Origin: Notospermus geniculatus
Taxonomy: Eukaryota; Nemertea; Pilidiophora; Heteronemertea; Lineidae
NCBI GenBank assembly: GCA_002633025.1
Contig: NMRB01000357.1
Location: forward strand, 229,040-293,039
Reading direction: 5' to 3'
Length of the DNA: 64,000 bases
The translations under genes were made by a program, and so were the position numbers. The notes under the pieces are model-generated. The model was not told the DNA's origin, searched no databases, and worked only from the letters and a program-made list of their open reading frames with translations. Numbering within the stretch: position 1 is the first letter of the stretch; every line of letters begins with the position of its first letter. Below, piece after piece: positions 1 through 10,056 of this stretch.

Positions 1-103
1 CTGAAAAAATGGCAGAGACCCGCGAAAATATCCTGCCGCGAATATGTCTATAATTCTTGATTCGCGAAAATTCCAGGCCGCGAAATTATCTTGCTTTACA
101 GTA
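1..103. repeat. Truncated foldback MITE (CGCGAAAATT family)
   Basis: The start of the window cuts this element. Its visible arm ends in TTATCTTGCTTTACAGTA and closely matches the right arm of the complete foldback at 13599-13830, including the words ATGGCAGAGAC and TCTATAATTCTTGATTCGCG. It is non-coding. Confidence 0.75.
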
Positions 104-394
104 TTACGAACCCAACGGCTGGCTCCCAAAATTTCACGGCATGTGTGTATTTAGGCCTGTTTGGTCAGTTGTGAGACCCAATTCCTCACCATGATCAGTT
201 ACGTTGTGTACAATACAAACCAAATTATCCAAGCTTGGGTTTCATAAGTGTACAATACAAACCGAATTATCCAACCTTGGGTTTGATTAATGCATGTTTG
301 AGCGTTTAGTCAGTCAAATACGCAGTAATTATGCTCTAAACATGACAAAGAATGTTTGTTTGTTAGGCAGCCTACTCAGTGTGGTCATCATGCC

Positions 395-486
395 CCCACG
401 GACGAATCCTCGCTATTACGAACTCCTCGTTATTACGAACTTACCCCTGGACCCCGAGGGGTTCGTAATAGCGAGGGAGGACTGTA
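395..486. repeat. Short foldback with CTCGCTATTACGAAC arms
   Basis: The arm CCTCGCTATTACGAAC (from about 407) is mirrored by GTTCGTAATAGCGAGG (about 461-476), with a GC-rich loop. A further TATTACGAAC near 103 suggests a larger element starting close to 98. A pogo/Tigger-type MITE is possible from the arm style only. From 487 to 1365 I see no supported gene. Confidence 0.55.
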
Positions 487-1365
487 TTTGTAATCAAGTT
501 TGGTGTGGGCTTGTACCTTTAGTGTAGGTGGGGTGTGTTGACAACCCCAATAGAAAATAAATGTGGCCACTGATATGTCAAATGAGGAAGAATCAGGCCT
601 CAAATTGGCTTCAAGCAAATGTGATGTCATGGTTACCACAAATCTCGATTTCCCTCACATGACATATCAAGAGGAAAGATAAGTTCCAGAACAAGCCACA
701 TAATAACTATAGACATGTCTTTACGACATAAATGCAAGATATCAAACCGTCTTATTCTGCATGACAACTCAGCGTGATGAAGATCACCTTAGCTGATACC
801 CTCCGTACCAAGACTCCTTGCCAACCATCCTCTAGGACAGAACGTCTCGGCATTTTCCCTCGCCAACCCTCCACCACAACCGAAATAGAGGAGGTTGCCT
901 GCAACCATCCAATGACAGTCAAAGGGATCTGGGAGGTGGTCTTTGCCAACCACTCCCAAGCTCACCAGATTATCTGGGAGGAAGACCTAAACCTACCTTT
1001 TTTTGATCTCAACCAAACACCCTGGCATGATATTCACGCTGTACGCATGTCTCATTTGCCTGGGTTTGGGAGAATGGTAAGAGCTGATGACACGGCTGGA
1101 CAGGGTTAGATTATAGGAGGATATGACGGCAGAGTTGCACTGAAGAACCCACTGGATATATTCGGACAGGGTGGTGGTGCAAGGGGTTGTACCAAAGACA
1201 TTAAAACCAAAGCAAAGCAATGAAGAAACGTCGCGTCACACCCTTTTTTACGGTGCAACAGGGATGAGATGTAGAAAAAGGGGTATAACTGTTCACAGCA
1301 CCTCCCAGGGTGGTACCGCGGATACATGTATTTTGCAGGTTCTGTATTGGACCAACACTGGAATG

Positions 1366-1564
1366 GAAAGGGGCTGTTCGTTTTCGTCACTCAAGAGGAA
1401 TCTGAGTTGTGATCCTTGGGAAAACGGAAAAAGCTATGCCCTTGCAAATTGCAGGGATTATTTGTTGTGCTGTACAGAATAATCGCTGCAATTCTTAGCT
1501 TTCTCCATTTTCCCATGGATCACAACTCAGATTCCTCAATCGACGAAAACGAACCGCCCCTTTC
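1366..1564. repeat. Foldback element, arms about 45 bp
   Basis: GAAAGGGGCTGTTCGTTTTC on the left pairs with the GAAAACGAACCGCCCCTTTC stretch on the right. The inner parts GAATCTGAGTTGTGATCC and GGATCACAACTCAGATTC continue the pairing. It looks like a non-autonomous DNA transposon. From 1565 to 2177 no gene is recognised. Confidence 0.7.
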
Positions 1565-2177
1565 ATCTTATTTCCTGTGAGAATACAAGCATCTCCCGAT
1601 GGGCAGCCCACCCAACAAAATGACCTGTGTATTCTTCAATCGGATGGTTTATGAGTGACAGGACAGGAAACCATCAGCTCAAGGGTGTGGATTAGCGATG
1701 ATTTATGACAGCATGGGATTTGGGACTCCTTCGACCTTTCCAATAACAGCTGGAATGAAAAAAACACCCTCTTTGATCCCATGCCGGCTTTATCGTCTTC
1801 CTGCACTGGACAGAGAAGACGTACTCCTGAAATCTAACCCTGTTCATGACCGTGTGCAAAGCGCTTCATCATTGATTCCTGGAATAAAGGAACACCAAGC
1901 AGTAGCTTACACTACGAACTTAAAGAACTTAAAAGAAGCCGCTAAGACGAACTAAAAGAAAATAAAGAAATCAAAAATGTACTGATAATTGTCATGAATG
2001 TTACAAATAGTAGAAAACATGGGAATGTACACATAATAATGTTATATAATAATGTTTCCAGTTGAAATGAGTTTGATAATCATTGCAATTCATCAAAATT
2101 GTTTTACTTTCTTTGATCATAAAACTAGAGTCACAATGGATAGAAACTCAACCATCTCCAAACACTTGAATATTTTA

Positions 2178-2498
2178 GGGTCCGTTTCCACCAACGTTCG
2201 CATTGGCATCGGCGTTTCAATTTGCATTCAAACGTTTCCACCGAAAGATAATGCGATACGGCCCTTATGCTGAGTAGGCAAGTTGTCCTTGCTCCATTTC
2301 GATCGAGATGACATATCGCTCCAAATATAGCATAGAAAACATGCGCATCAAGATTATAATTTGGTATGGGGCATCAGGTGCTTTCGATGCCGACTTCAAC
2401 GCTGATGCAAAAGTGCGGCGGATACACTTTACACAGATGTCATTCGAACGCCGATGCTACCGCTGAAGCAGACGCCATACACTGGTGGAGACGGGCCC
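2178..2498. mobile_element. Harbinger-like foldback MITE with TTA duplication
   Basis: The inverted ends are GGGTCCGTTTCCACCAACG and the complement of CACTGGTGGAGACGGGCCC. The element is flanked by TTA at 2175-2177 and TTA at 2499-2501. A 3-bp TTA/TAA duplication is the PIF/Harbinger signature. About 320 bp with no coding capacity. From 2499 to 3920 I see only short unassigned reading frames. Confidence 0.7.
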
Positions 2499-3920
2499 TT
2501 ACTCTGCGGAGGCAGTCGTGCTGCACCACCACACTCATAGCGGAAATACACAAGAGAGCAAAGCTTTTAGAACATGACTACAGTGGAACATCTCTTGAGA
2601 ACGAACCAGACACGCAGTCTGTATGGAAACTCAAATTCAGGTTGATGTCACAAACTCTTAAAATTTTCTCGATACCTCACATTCTTTCTGCAGGATACAG
2701 GGATTCCTCGCCAATACCGTCTTCTGGCCCATATTAATTGAGGCCCTCACGATGTAAGATTTGGCAACCAAGCTCTCTACCGTAAAGCACAGTACACCAG
2801 GCAAATCTGCTCGTCACCGAGCAAAATCGGCTGTTGATGCCAGGTGTGCGCTGGACAGCGATGCTTGGAATCTTCTCGCCAACGATGCCCGCCTATTATC
2901 AAACTATACCAAAACTGATATTGCCTACATGTAGTTTGCGGTGGCTGGTGAGAAGATCGGTGGCGATTAGATTGTTTGTGATATCGCATGGTGTGCGGCT
3001 GGCTTAACCCCTGTTGTGGGCCCAGGAAAAGCATGGAACTTGTTAGATTAGAGCCAGCATTGAAAGGCGGTACTGGCAAGGACTCCCTGTATCCTGTCAG
3101 TAAAGAATTCAAGGCAAACCCTTGAAAAAATGTCCATGATTATTTCAATCCATGATGTAGGACAGTGAAATCATTATAATTATGTTCACATCGTTCATTT
3201 ATCCTAGGTTCCATGCTGGAGTTTAATTATTATTGATCACTAAAATCTAAGTGAATTGAAAGTGTGAGGTTTGCGGTCTAATTTATACGGCAACCATAAG
3301 CACCCATCCACTGTACTCATGTTAGCTCTAATGTGCTACATTTCACCAGACATCTTTTGACCCAAATCCAATGGACAGACATGGGATGTCCCCATGATAA
3401 AGGAATTAGACACATTGCCAATATCACCATTGACGAGACAAAACTTGTCCGACACCCAACTGTGTCCATGATCGATTCTTTTCAAAACTTAAGGCAGCAT
3501 TATCCCGAACAAAACGAAGAATCTACAGAGTGGAGAATTTCACAGGCCAATTACATGGTAAGGAAAGGAAGGTACAGCTTATTGTACTCATAGCGAAGTG
3601 CCCCGCCCCCGGCCAAATTTTATTTCAAAAGTTTCTTCTATGAAAATGGAATCTACTGAACATTCTGTATTTCTAATTCAGAGAGAAGGCAGACACCAGC
3701 TTGTGACATTTAGCTGCGCCACATATATTTCATGTATTTTTTTCAGGTTGTTGGGCAAGTTGGGACAGTCATCTGTGGCTGCACTGCTGCGTGATGTTAC
3801 TGGTGGTGTAGCCATTTTCAAGACCCCATCATTAGACAAACCGTGATACGTGCACAAAAGATGATACTGCAACTTGTTACTTCAGAATTCTGGACTTCCA
3901 GTAGATTGATGAAACAATTC

Positions 3921-4080
3921 TATAGAGGATGTGCACGTGACGTCATCATTGACGTCATAATTCGCACGTCAGCCATGTTGGACGTCATCTGACGCTACGA
4001 ATACCTTGGACGTGCCGTCCAACATGGCGGCATCTCGTCATCATGGTGACGTCATAATCATCGCTGCACGTCCTCTATAG
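3921..4080. repeat. Foldback carrying several TGACGTCA-like sites
   Basis: The ends TCTATAGAGGATGTGCACG and CTGCACGTCCTCTATAG are inverted copies. The arms contain GTGACGTCATC, TTGACGTCATAA, GGACGTCATC and GTGACGTCATAA, so the element brings several CRE/ATF-like palindromes. No coding capacity. From 4081 to 4690 nothing gene-like is supported. Confidence 0.7.
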
Positions 4081-4690
4081 GCTACGGCCAGGATTACAGC
4101 ACGTTGTATACCATGCAAATTTCACAGTTCCTCCCTTGTTCATTTGTACATGTAACATGAATTAAAACACAATTCATGACCATTTCAATTTTCCTTTGAA
4201 TCACGAATAACAGCTGGAAAATGATTGTTTGAACTGTTGACATGCATTATCATCAAGTCCAGACTGAAAACAGTTTCCATTCCCGTCCCTTGTTGAACAT
4301 GTTGAAGATGACATTCCATGAAATCTCGCACACACAACTCTTGCCAGTTTTTCGTAGGACTACTCTATTGCATCATATAGCTTAGTTCTGACGTTGAGCA
4401 TTAGCTGGCGCTGCACATTAGCATTCGATCTCATTGGTTAACACGTAGACCACGTCGGACATGAATGTACCCTCAAGAAAGGCACAGAAGGAAGGAAGTT
4501 GGCATTGTCAAGGATGGAACGGAAGCGACCATTGTTCTTCAAGAAAACCTCATTCAACATCATCAGTTAGCAGACGGTCATGTAACTACATACAGGTAGT
4601 ACTCATCAGGCTGGAAACTGGATCCTTCCTCACAGAGACAGGCATGGTTTCAACATCTTGCCCTGACAAGCGTTCCTATCGCTCCTAGTC

Positions 4691-4959
4691 CTACTCTCGC
4701 TCAAGGGGGCGTAGTTGGAGGGCGTAGGCCTTGATCTGTCAATGGTTTCACACTGTCACTTCTGCTCCTACATTCACTATATCCCACAAACACATCATGG
4801 GTAGTTTCGAACACTGGTAACTACTCTCGCTCAAGGGGGCGTAGTTGGAGGGCGAAGTGACCGTAGGCCTTGATCTGTCAATGGTTTCACACTGTCACTT
4901 CTGCTCCTACATTCACTATATCCCACAAACACATCATGGGTAGTTTCGAACACTGGTAA
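4691..4959. repeat. Recent tandem duplication, 130-bp unit, two copies
   Basis: CTACTCTCGCTCAAGGGGGC starts at 4691 and again at 4821. The following ~120 bases are repeated nearly identically, with one 8-base insertion (AAGTGACC) in the second copy. The near identity implies a young duplication or an assembly artefact from two haplotypes. Confidence 0.9.
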
Positions 4960-5233
4960 CTGGGTGAATAGTTTCTGAATCTGAGGACACAATTACCAGG
5001 AAACTGCACACAAACTCTTGAATTGCTCTTTGTCCATCCTCTCCAAGAATGCTGCTTCTCCAATGCACTGCAAGAATTCTTCCTTTCCAATGGGCGTCCA
5101 TCCTCATCAGCACCTGCACCTGCACTGAAGGTTCAACAGCACACTGGAAAATTGCGATGGCCGATTGGTGGTCTCACAGCAAAGTCACTCAGCCACTGTA
5201 ACAATTCATCCAGAAAATCAATCAAACGTGCAC

Positions 5234-5345
5234 TCTTCCTCTGATTTGCAATCTGACGTCCTAAGATCTGACGTCTGAAGCCAAAATTTTCTTCTCTTCT
5301 TCTGATTTCCAATCTGAAGTCCTAAGATCCGAAGCCGAAATTTTC
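5234..5345. repeat. Diverged tandem duplication, about 57-60 bp
   Basis: Two adjacent copies run from CTTCCTCTGATTTGCAATCT (about 5234) and from CTTCTTCTGATTTCCAATCT (about 5294), both ending GAAGCC(A/G)AAATTTTC. From 5346 to 6406 I see no recognisable gene. Confidence 0.7.
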
Positions 5346-6406
5346 GTAGACATGCACCAGACTCGCATTTGGACAGCTGGTGAATCCGTGTGTACGAATT
5401 TTACCACCGCCTTCAATTGTCCTGCTGCAACCACACTTGCAAAAAGCAGCGTGAGAGGGTGGATGCCCTTCAATGGAATAATACATGGTTTTAAACCCCT
5501 TCAGGGTGGATCATTTTTGAGTATTCGGAGTACATGTACCACATCACATAATGTTAAGGCTCTATGACAGCAAAATGACACATAAGCAAAGTCTGTGCAA
5601 ATCTGAATCTAATTGCAACCTGCTAGTGTGGTAGTTTGCCTTGAAGCATCACCCGCACCCCTGAAGAGGTTAAATACTGTAGGATTCCATGTTGGACGAA
5701 TCGTCATCCTCAGAGCACTTGCTCAGAACTCTGAGAAAACAGGGTTAGTAAATGTCGTCTACAACTACATGACGTTTTCAAGACAACGTCCGACTTTTAA
5801 ACATGCAAACGTCTAGGTTACCTACGTTAGTGGCCTTGTCTCTTGGAATGAACCAGCTGGGTCAAGTCCATGAGACTGACCAACGTTTTAGACAACCGTG
5901 TCGATTGTCTACATAGGCCTACATGTACACTTTTACCAATGCAACAGCTCGTGTTTTTGAGCTGGTAAGGGGTGCAGCCCTGCCTTGCAAAGGCATGAAC
6001 ACCAAGGCAATGTGACCTTGTGCAATTCTTGCCACTCAAGTGACAGGCAGGACTACCGACAGCACGACAGTGCTGGTCGGACAACCACTCGACACACGAT
6101 TCTCTGTCAGTGGGAGTTTTTCATGCATGCATTTTGAGATGGACTGGCTTTACTGGTTTGTCACTTCAGTATCAAGGAATTGACACGGTGACGATCAAAA
6201 AGCCAGGGACCACCCCCTCTGGATACACCTTCAGAAATATGACTTCAGCAATGCTGAATCTGTGGGGGCGTGTCAACAGCTGCTGCATGGCAACTGTCAG
6301 CTCCAGACCCTGGAACTTGAGGCTTGTTGAGGTGTCCTTAGACAATCAATCAAACAAGTACCGGTAATGACAAGAAGGAAAGTTTTAAATCTGTCTTCAG
6401 ATACTT

Positions 6407-6628
6407 GACTGATGGCCAAGTGATAGTAAACGTAAAGTCGTCTCCGAATTTTGCAAATTTTCGACCCCAAGGGGGGTCCTCATCAGGCACATTCTACATT
6501 AGTAGTAGAGATCCCAGAAGGAAGACCCTGGTTGGGTTCGAAAATTTGCGAAATTCGGAGACGACTTTACGTTTACTGTCATTTTGTGTGTCGTTTTTTG
6601 TGCTCTATGTTGGACGACTGATGGCCAA
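6407..6628. mobile_element. Snap-back inverted element with 13-bp target duplication
   Basis: GACTGATGGCCAA occurs at 6407-6419 and 6616-6628. Between them sits a palindrome whose arms hold GTAAACGTAAAGTCGTCTCC and its complement, plus TTTTCGACCCC. A one-sided tail, TGTGTGTCGTTTTTTGTGCTC, follows. The same design occurs at 8987-9265. A target duplication of this length suggests retroposition. Confidence 0.7.
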
Positions 6629-6699
6629 ACATGTTCAGTCAACTCAGTGGCAGGAGGAAATAACACGTTATTATTTGAAATGAGAATTATTTAGTCCAC

Positions 6700-6850
6700 A
6701 GAGATGAAAAGCACAAGAATTGACACACAATATATGATAAATAAAAAGGCAATTTCCAGAGTGTTTGCGAATTTTCGACCCCAACCGGGGTCTTCTTCAG
6801 GCTGGAACTTTACAATCCGAAACTCTAGAACAGACTGAGCTGAAACCCAA
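6700..6850. mobile_element. Single-arm copy of the snap-back element family
   Basis: AAAAGCACAAGAATTGACAC, CAATTTCCAGAGTGTTTGCG, TTTTCGACCCCAACCGGGGT and CTTCTTCAGGCTGGAACTTT follow in the order seen in the left part of the 8987-9265 copy. No second arm follows. The right boundary is unclear because the sequence runs toward the N gap. Confidence 0.65.
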
Positions 6851-6948
6851 ATGTAGACATGAAGTATCCCATCCAAACAGGACGTGACAGCAATTAAGGA
6901 AAGAAAAGAGTACAAGCCCCAAAAGGTGGTTGCTCAACCTAACAGAAA

Positions 6949-7514
6949 NNNNNNNNNNNNNNNNNNNNNNNNNNNNNNNNNNNNNNNNNNNNNNNNNNNN
7001 NNNNNNNNNNNNNNNNNNNNNNNNNNNNNNNNNNNNNNNNNNNNNNNNNNNNNNNNNNNNNNNNNNNNNNNNNNNNNNNNNNNNNNNNNNNNNNNNNNNN
7101 NNNNNNNNNNNNNNNNNNNNNNNNNNNNNNNNNNNNNNNNNNNNNNNNNNNNNNNNNNNNNNNNNNNNNNNNNNNNNNNNNNNNNNNNNNNNNNNNNNNN
7201 NNNNNNNNNNNNNNNNNNNNNNNNNNNNNNNNNNNNNNNNNNNNNNNNNNNNNNNNNNNNNNNNNNNNNNNNNNNNNNNNNNNNNNNNNNNNNNNNNNNN
7301 NNNNNNNNNNNNNNNNNNNNNNNNNNNNNNNNNNNNNNNNNNNNNNNNNNNNNNNNNNNNNNNNNNNNNNNNNNNNNNNNNNNNNNNNNNNNNNNNNNNN
7401 NNNNNNNNNNNNNNNNNNNNNNNNNNNNNNNNNNNNNNNNNNNNNNNNNNNNNNNNNNNNNNNNNNNNNNNNNNNNNNNNNNNNNNNNNNNNNNNNNNNN
7501 NNNNNNNNNNNNNN
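6949..7514. other. Assembly gap (566 Ns)
   Basis: This is an uninterrupted run of N. Reading frames that cross it have no meaning. The sequence just right of it (7515-7548) is the end of a repeat, so the gap probably hides repetitive DNA. Confidence 0.99.
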
Positions 7515-7548
7515 GGTGTCCTTAATGGAGAGGTTCCACTGTACATGT
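7515..7548. repeat. Right end of a GGTGTCCTTAAT-type MITE at the gap edge
   Basis: GGTGTCCTTAATGGAGAGGT followed by TCCACTGTACATG is the complement of the end TACAGTGGTACCTCTCTATT seen at 28027. The matching left end is presumably inside the gap. Confidence 0.6.
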
Positions 7549-7950
7549 ATGTAGATGGCAAACGTTTGCACCCCTTTTTCTGGGAGAGCAGAGCAAGATG
7601 AGAGAGTGGCCAGGAGGTGCAGGCCTAGCTAACCCATTTGCCATGTGGGCCTTGCCGTCTCCTGCCGTCCGACTCTCAATAGGCCTACTGCACTGCGGGC
7701 ACTACCAGGCATTACCAAATGAGGAACCTGCTAACTCGCCTACCGCCAGGTGAGGCGATGTGAGCCGTGTACCGTTTTCCAAGCATTTTGTCCCTGTGGC
7801 TCTGTGTCTGTGCCAAAAACGTTGGGGATCCAATATTTTTGCGATGTCTTTGACAGCAGCTCACAGAACTGCCCTCTCAGGGGCAAAAATGTCCAAGTGG
7901 GTTCCTCATCTTCCACTGTGGTCATGGGTGAACTTCAAGCACTAACCGAT

Positions 7951-8113
7951 CAGGGCCGTATTTAACTTTTTGGTCCAGGGGGGCAGAAGCCTCTCTGAGG
8001 GGCAGAAGACCTCTTTTGCCGTTTTTGCCCAAAATCTGCATGAAAATCACGTTTTTTGGTTGGCTCTGGGGGGGCAACTGCCCCCCTCGCCCACCCCTTT
8101 AAATACGACCCTG
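7951..8113. repeat. Foldback with CAGGGCCGTA ends
   Basis: CAGGGCCGTATTTAA is mirrored by TTTAAATACGACCCTG. A second copy with related internal sequence (TTTTTGGTC, CCAAAATCTGCAT, ACGTTTT) lies at 19347-19478. The ends resemble hAT-type MITEs, but I could not confirm an 8-bp duplication. From 8114 to 8986 no gene is supported. Confidence 0.65.
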
Positions 8114-8986
8114 CCGATGCACCCTATCATTCCCTTCTCTTACCACAGCAGGTACTGTAATCTGAGTTTGTGGCTGGCAATTTGCGTTTGACAATAGGAG
8201 GCCTAACGACAGAAGCCACCTTTGCGTGGTCGTGGGGTGACTAGGCCTTCATCCCAGTGGCAGTGTAAGAGGCGACAGCCTCAGTATCCAATACCCATCA
8301 ATTCTACACTCTGCCCACCATTCCAAACCTCCAAATGGGACGCTACACAATGCAGCCACTTCTTCAGACCATACTGTGTGTACACCATGGGCAACAATGT
8401 ATACCGATACCGCTACAGTGTATGCATGTACAGTAATGTATGCAAGGTAGTGCCCGTCAGCGCGTCGCGGGAACGCTCACCGCATTATGCGAAACGGTTC
8501 AAATTTAACACATAAATCGCAAAGAAAACTATGTTATCTACCTTCTGGGACATTAGGCTCGTCCTTAGTCGCTGGAAAATATGGATCCATGGCACAAATT
8601 CGCTTTAGGAGGCATGAAAACTACGAATACGACGTCGATCACAGAAGCTTTACGTGTGTTCACTGACAAAGAACAAATCGCCATGATAAGTGCCATCTAA
8701 CGGCAAAATGAAAAACGGCGCCGTGAGCCATTTTCTATTGAATTCGTGTTAACCCCTTTATTGCCAAACACCTGGTAATGACTCGTGAGCGTTCATGCCC
8801 AACTTTGTTTTTGGCGTGACTGGGCAGACTTTTTGATGGAATGTTGATTAGCACAGTGGGAAGACAAACTCAAACTTTGAGAAAAAACACTGATAAGGCC
8901 GACTTGGACTCCCGGTCTTGGACTGTACCAAAGCAAAAGCAGACGATTCGTATCATATAAGTCCCCCAAAGAGTTCATTGGGTTTT

Positions 8987-9265
8987 TTGGATGAGAAGGA
9001 CCCAAAGAGAAGGCGAGCACAAAAATCGACACACAATATATATAATAAAGTATATAAAGTCAATTTCCAGAATATTTAGCAAATTTTCGACCCCAACCGG
9101 GGTCTTCTTCAGGCTGGAACTTTACATTACAATCTGAAACTCTAGAAAAGACTTTTCTAGAGTTTCAGATTGTAAAGTTCCAGCCTGAAGAAGACCCCAG
9201 TTGGGGTCGAAAATTTGCTAAATATTCTGGAAATTGACTTTATATACTTTATTGGATGAGAAGGA
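8987..9265. mobile_element. Snap-back inverted dimer with 14-bp target duplication
   Basis: TTGGATGAGAAGGA occurs at 8987-9000 and 9252-9265. The insert 9001-9251 starts with a 46-base one-sided segment containing GAGCACAAAAATCGACACAC. An almost perfect palindrome of about 205 bp follows, with arms that include TTTCGACCCCAACCGGGGTC, CTTCTTCAGGCTGGAACTTT and GAAACTCTAGAAAAG. A direct repeat this long is typical of endonuclease-primed retroposition, yet the body is a foldback. Confidence 0.75.
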
Positions 9266-9666
9266 AAGGTTTTAATCCCGATTTGATAAACATGCCTAGG
9301 CCTACTACCACAGTACAGGATTTGCCTGGAGGAGATTTATTTGAACAACTTGGATAACTGTCTTGGGATAACATTAGGCTAGGGGTCATAGATTCAAAGG
9401 GGTAAGGGTCTTAGGTCTTTGAATGGGTGTAGGCCTACCATAACAGTACAAAAAACTGTGGAGACCAAGACTCTAAAACCGAGAATCTATAAAATTAAGA
9501 CCCTCAAGACCTTTCTACAACCCTGGAAGACCTAAGGCCCTATGGCAGAGGGTCTCAGTTATGTTGACTGACTGCAAGGGTCTATATGGTCAACACATTC
9601 AAATTTAACAGCTAGTGCTTTGTCTTCAAAAAGAAATATAATTTACATCAGTTTCTATAAAATTCA

Positions 9667-9672
9667 TTTATT
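9667..9672 (-). terminator. Candidate polyadenylation signal of the ENO4-type gene
   Basis: AATAAA reads on the minus strand 385 nt after the ENO4 stop codon. If used, the 3' UTR would contain the MITE at 9817-9934. No transcript evidence is available. Confidence 0.4.
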
Positions 9673-9685
9673 TATATATTTGAAT

Positions 9686-9705
9686 CTTGGAGGAATTCCT
9701 CCAAG
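9686..9705. repeat. Perfect 20-bp palindrome CTTGGAGGAATTCCTCCAAG
   Basis: The sequence is a perfect inverted repeat. A 3-base longer version, with the same arms around an ATTAT centre, occurs at 52068-52090. In both places it lies inside a possible 3' UTR. Function unknown. Confidence 0.6.
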
Positions 9706-9816
9706 TCTGAATATATATTTTACATATTTACAACAAAACTGTCACTAATAAGTCGAATGCACATTCTTTTTCATTTTTCACAGTAGGTGGACGGACATGA
9801 GATGGGTGGAATCCTT

Positions 9817-9934
9817 GGGCCGTATTCTAGAAGCTTCCTTAACTCTAAGGTTCCCCTTTAGCTATTGCTTGCAGGGCAGAAAACAAAAGCTTAGAGTGGA
9901 CCTTAGAGTTAAGGAGGCTTCTAGAATACGGGCC
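9817..9934. repeat. MITE, GGGCCGTATTCTAGAAGC ends
   Basis: The left end GGGCCGTATTCTAGAAGCTT and the right end GCTTCTAGAATACGGGCC are inverted copies. The inner arms CTTAACTCTAAGG and CTTAGAGTTAAGG also pair. A second copy with the same internal GCTATTG-TTG-AGGGCAGAA core is at 16976-17098. Confidence 0.8.
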
Positions 9935-10056
9935 CTTGATGTGCTCAGGCAAACTGCCAATGTGTGATGCAATTCACCGACATTCACAATGATTGCTTTT
10001 ATCACAATGGGCAGTAACCACCACAGGGTTCTGCCATAACCACACACACACCGGAA

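Noticed and set aside
6797-7601. Frames of 210-254 codons
   Set aside because: They are mostly translated N gap.
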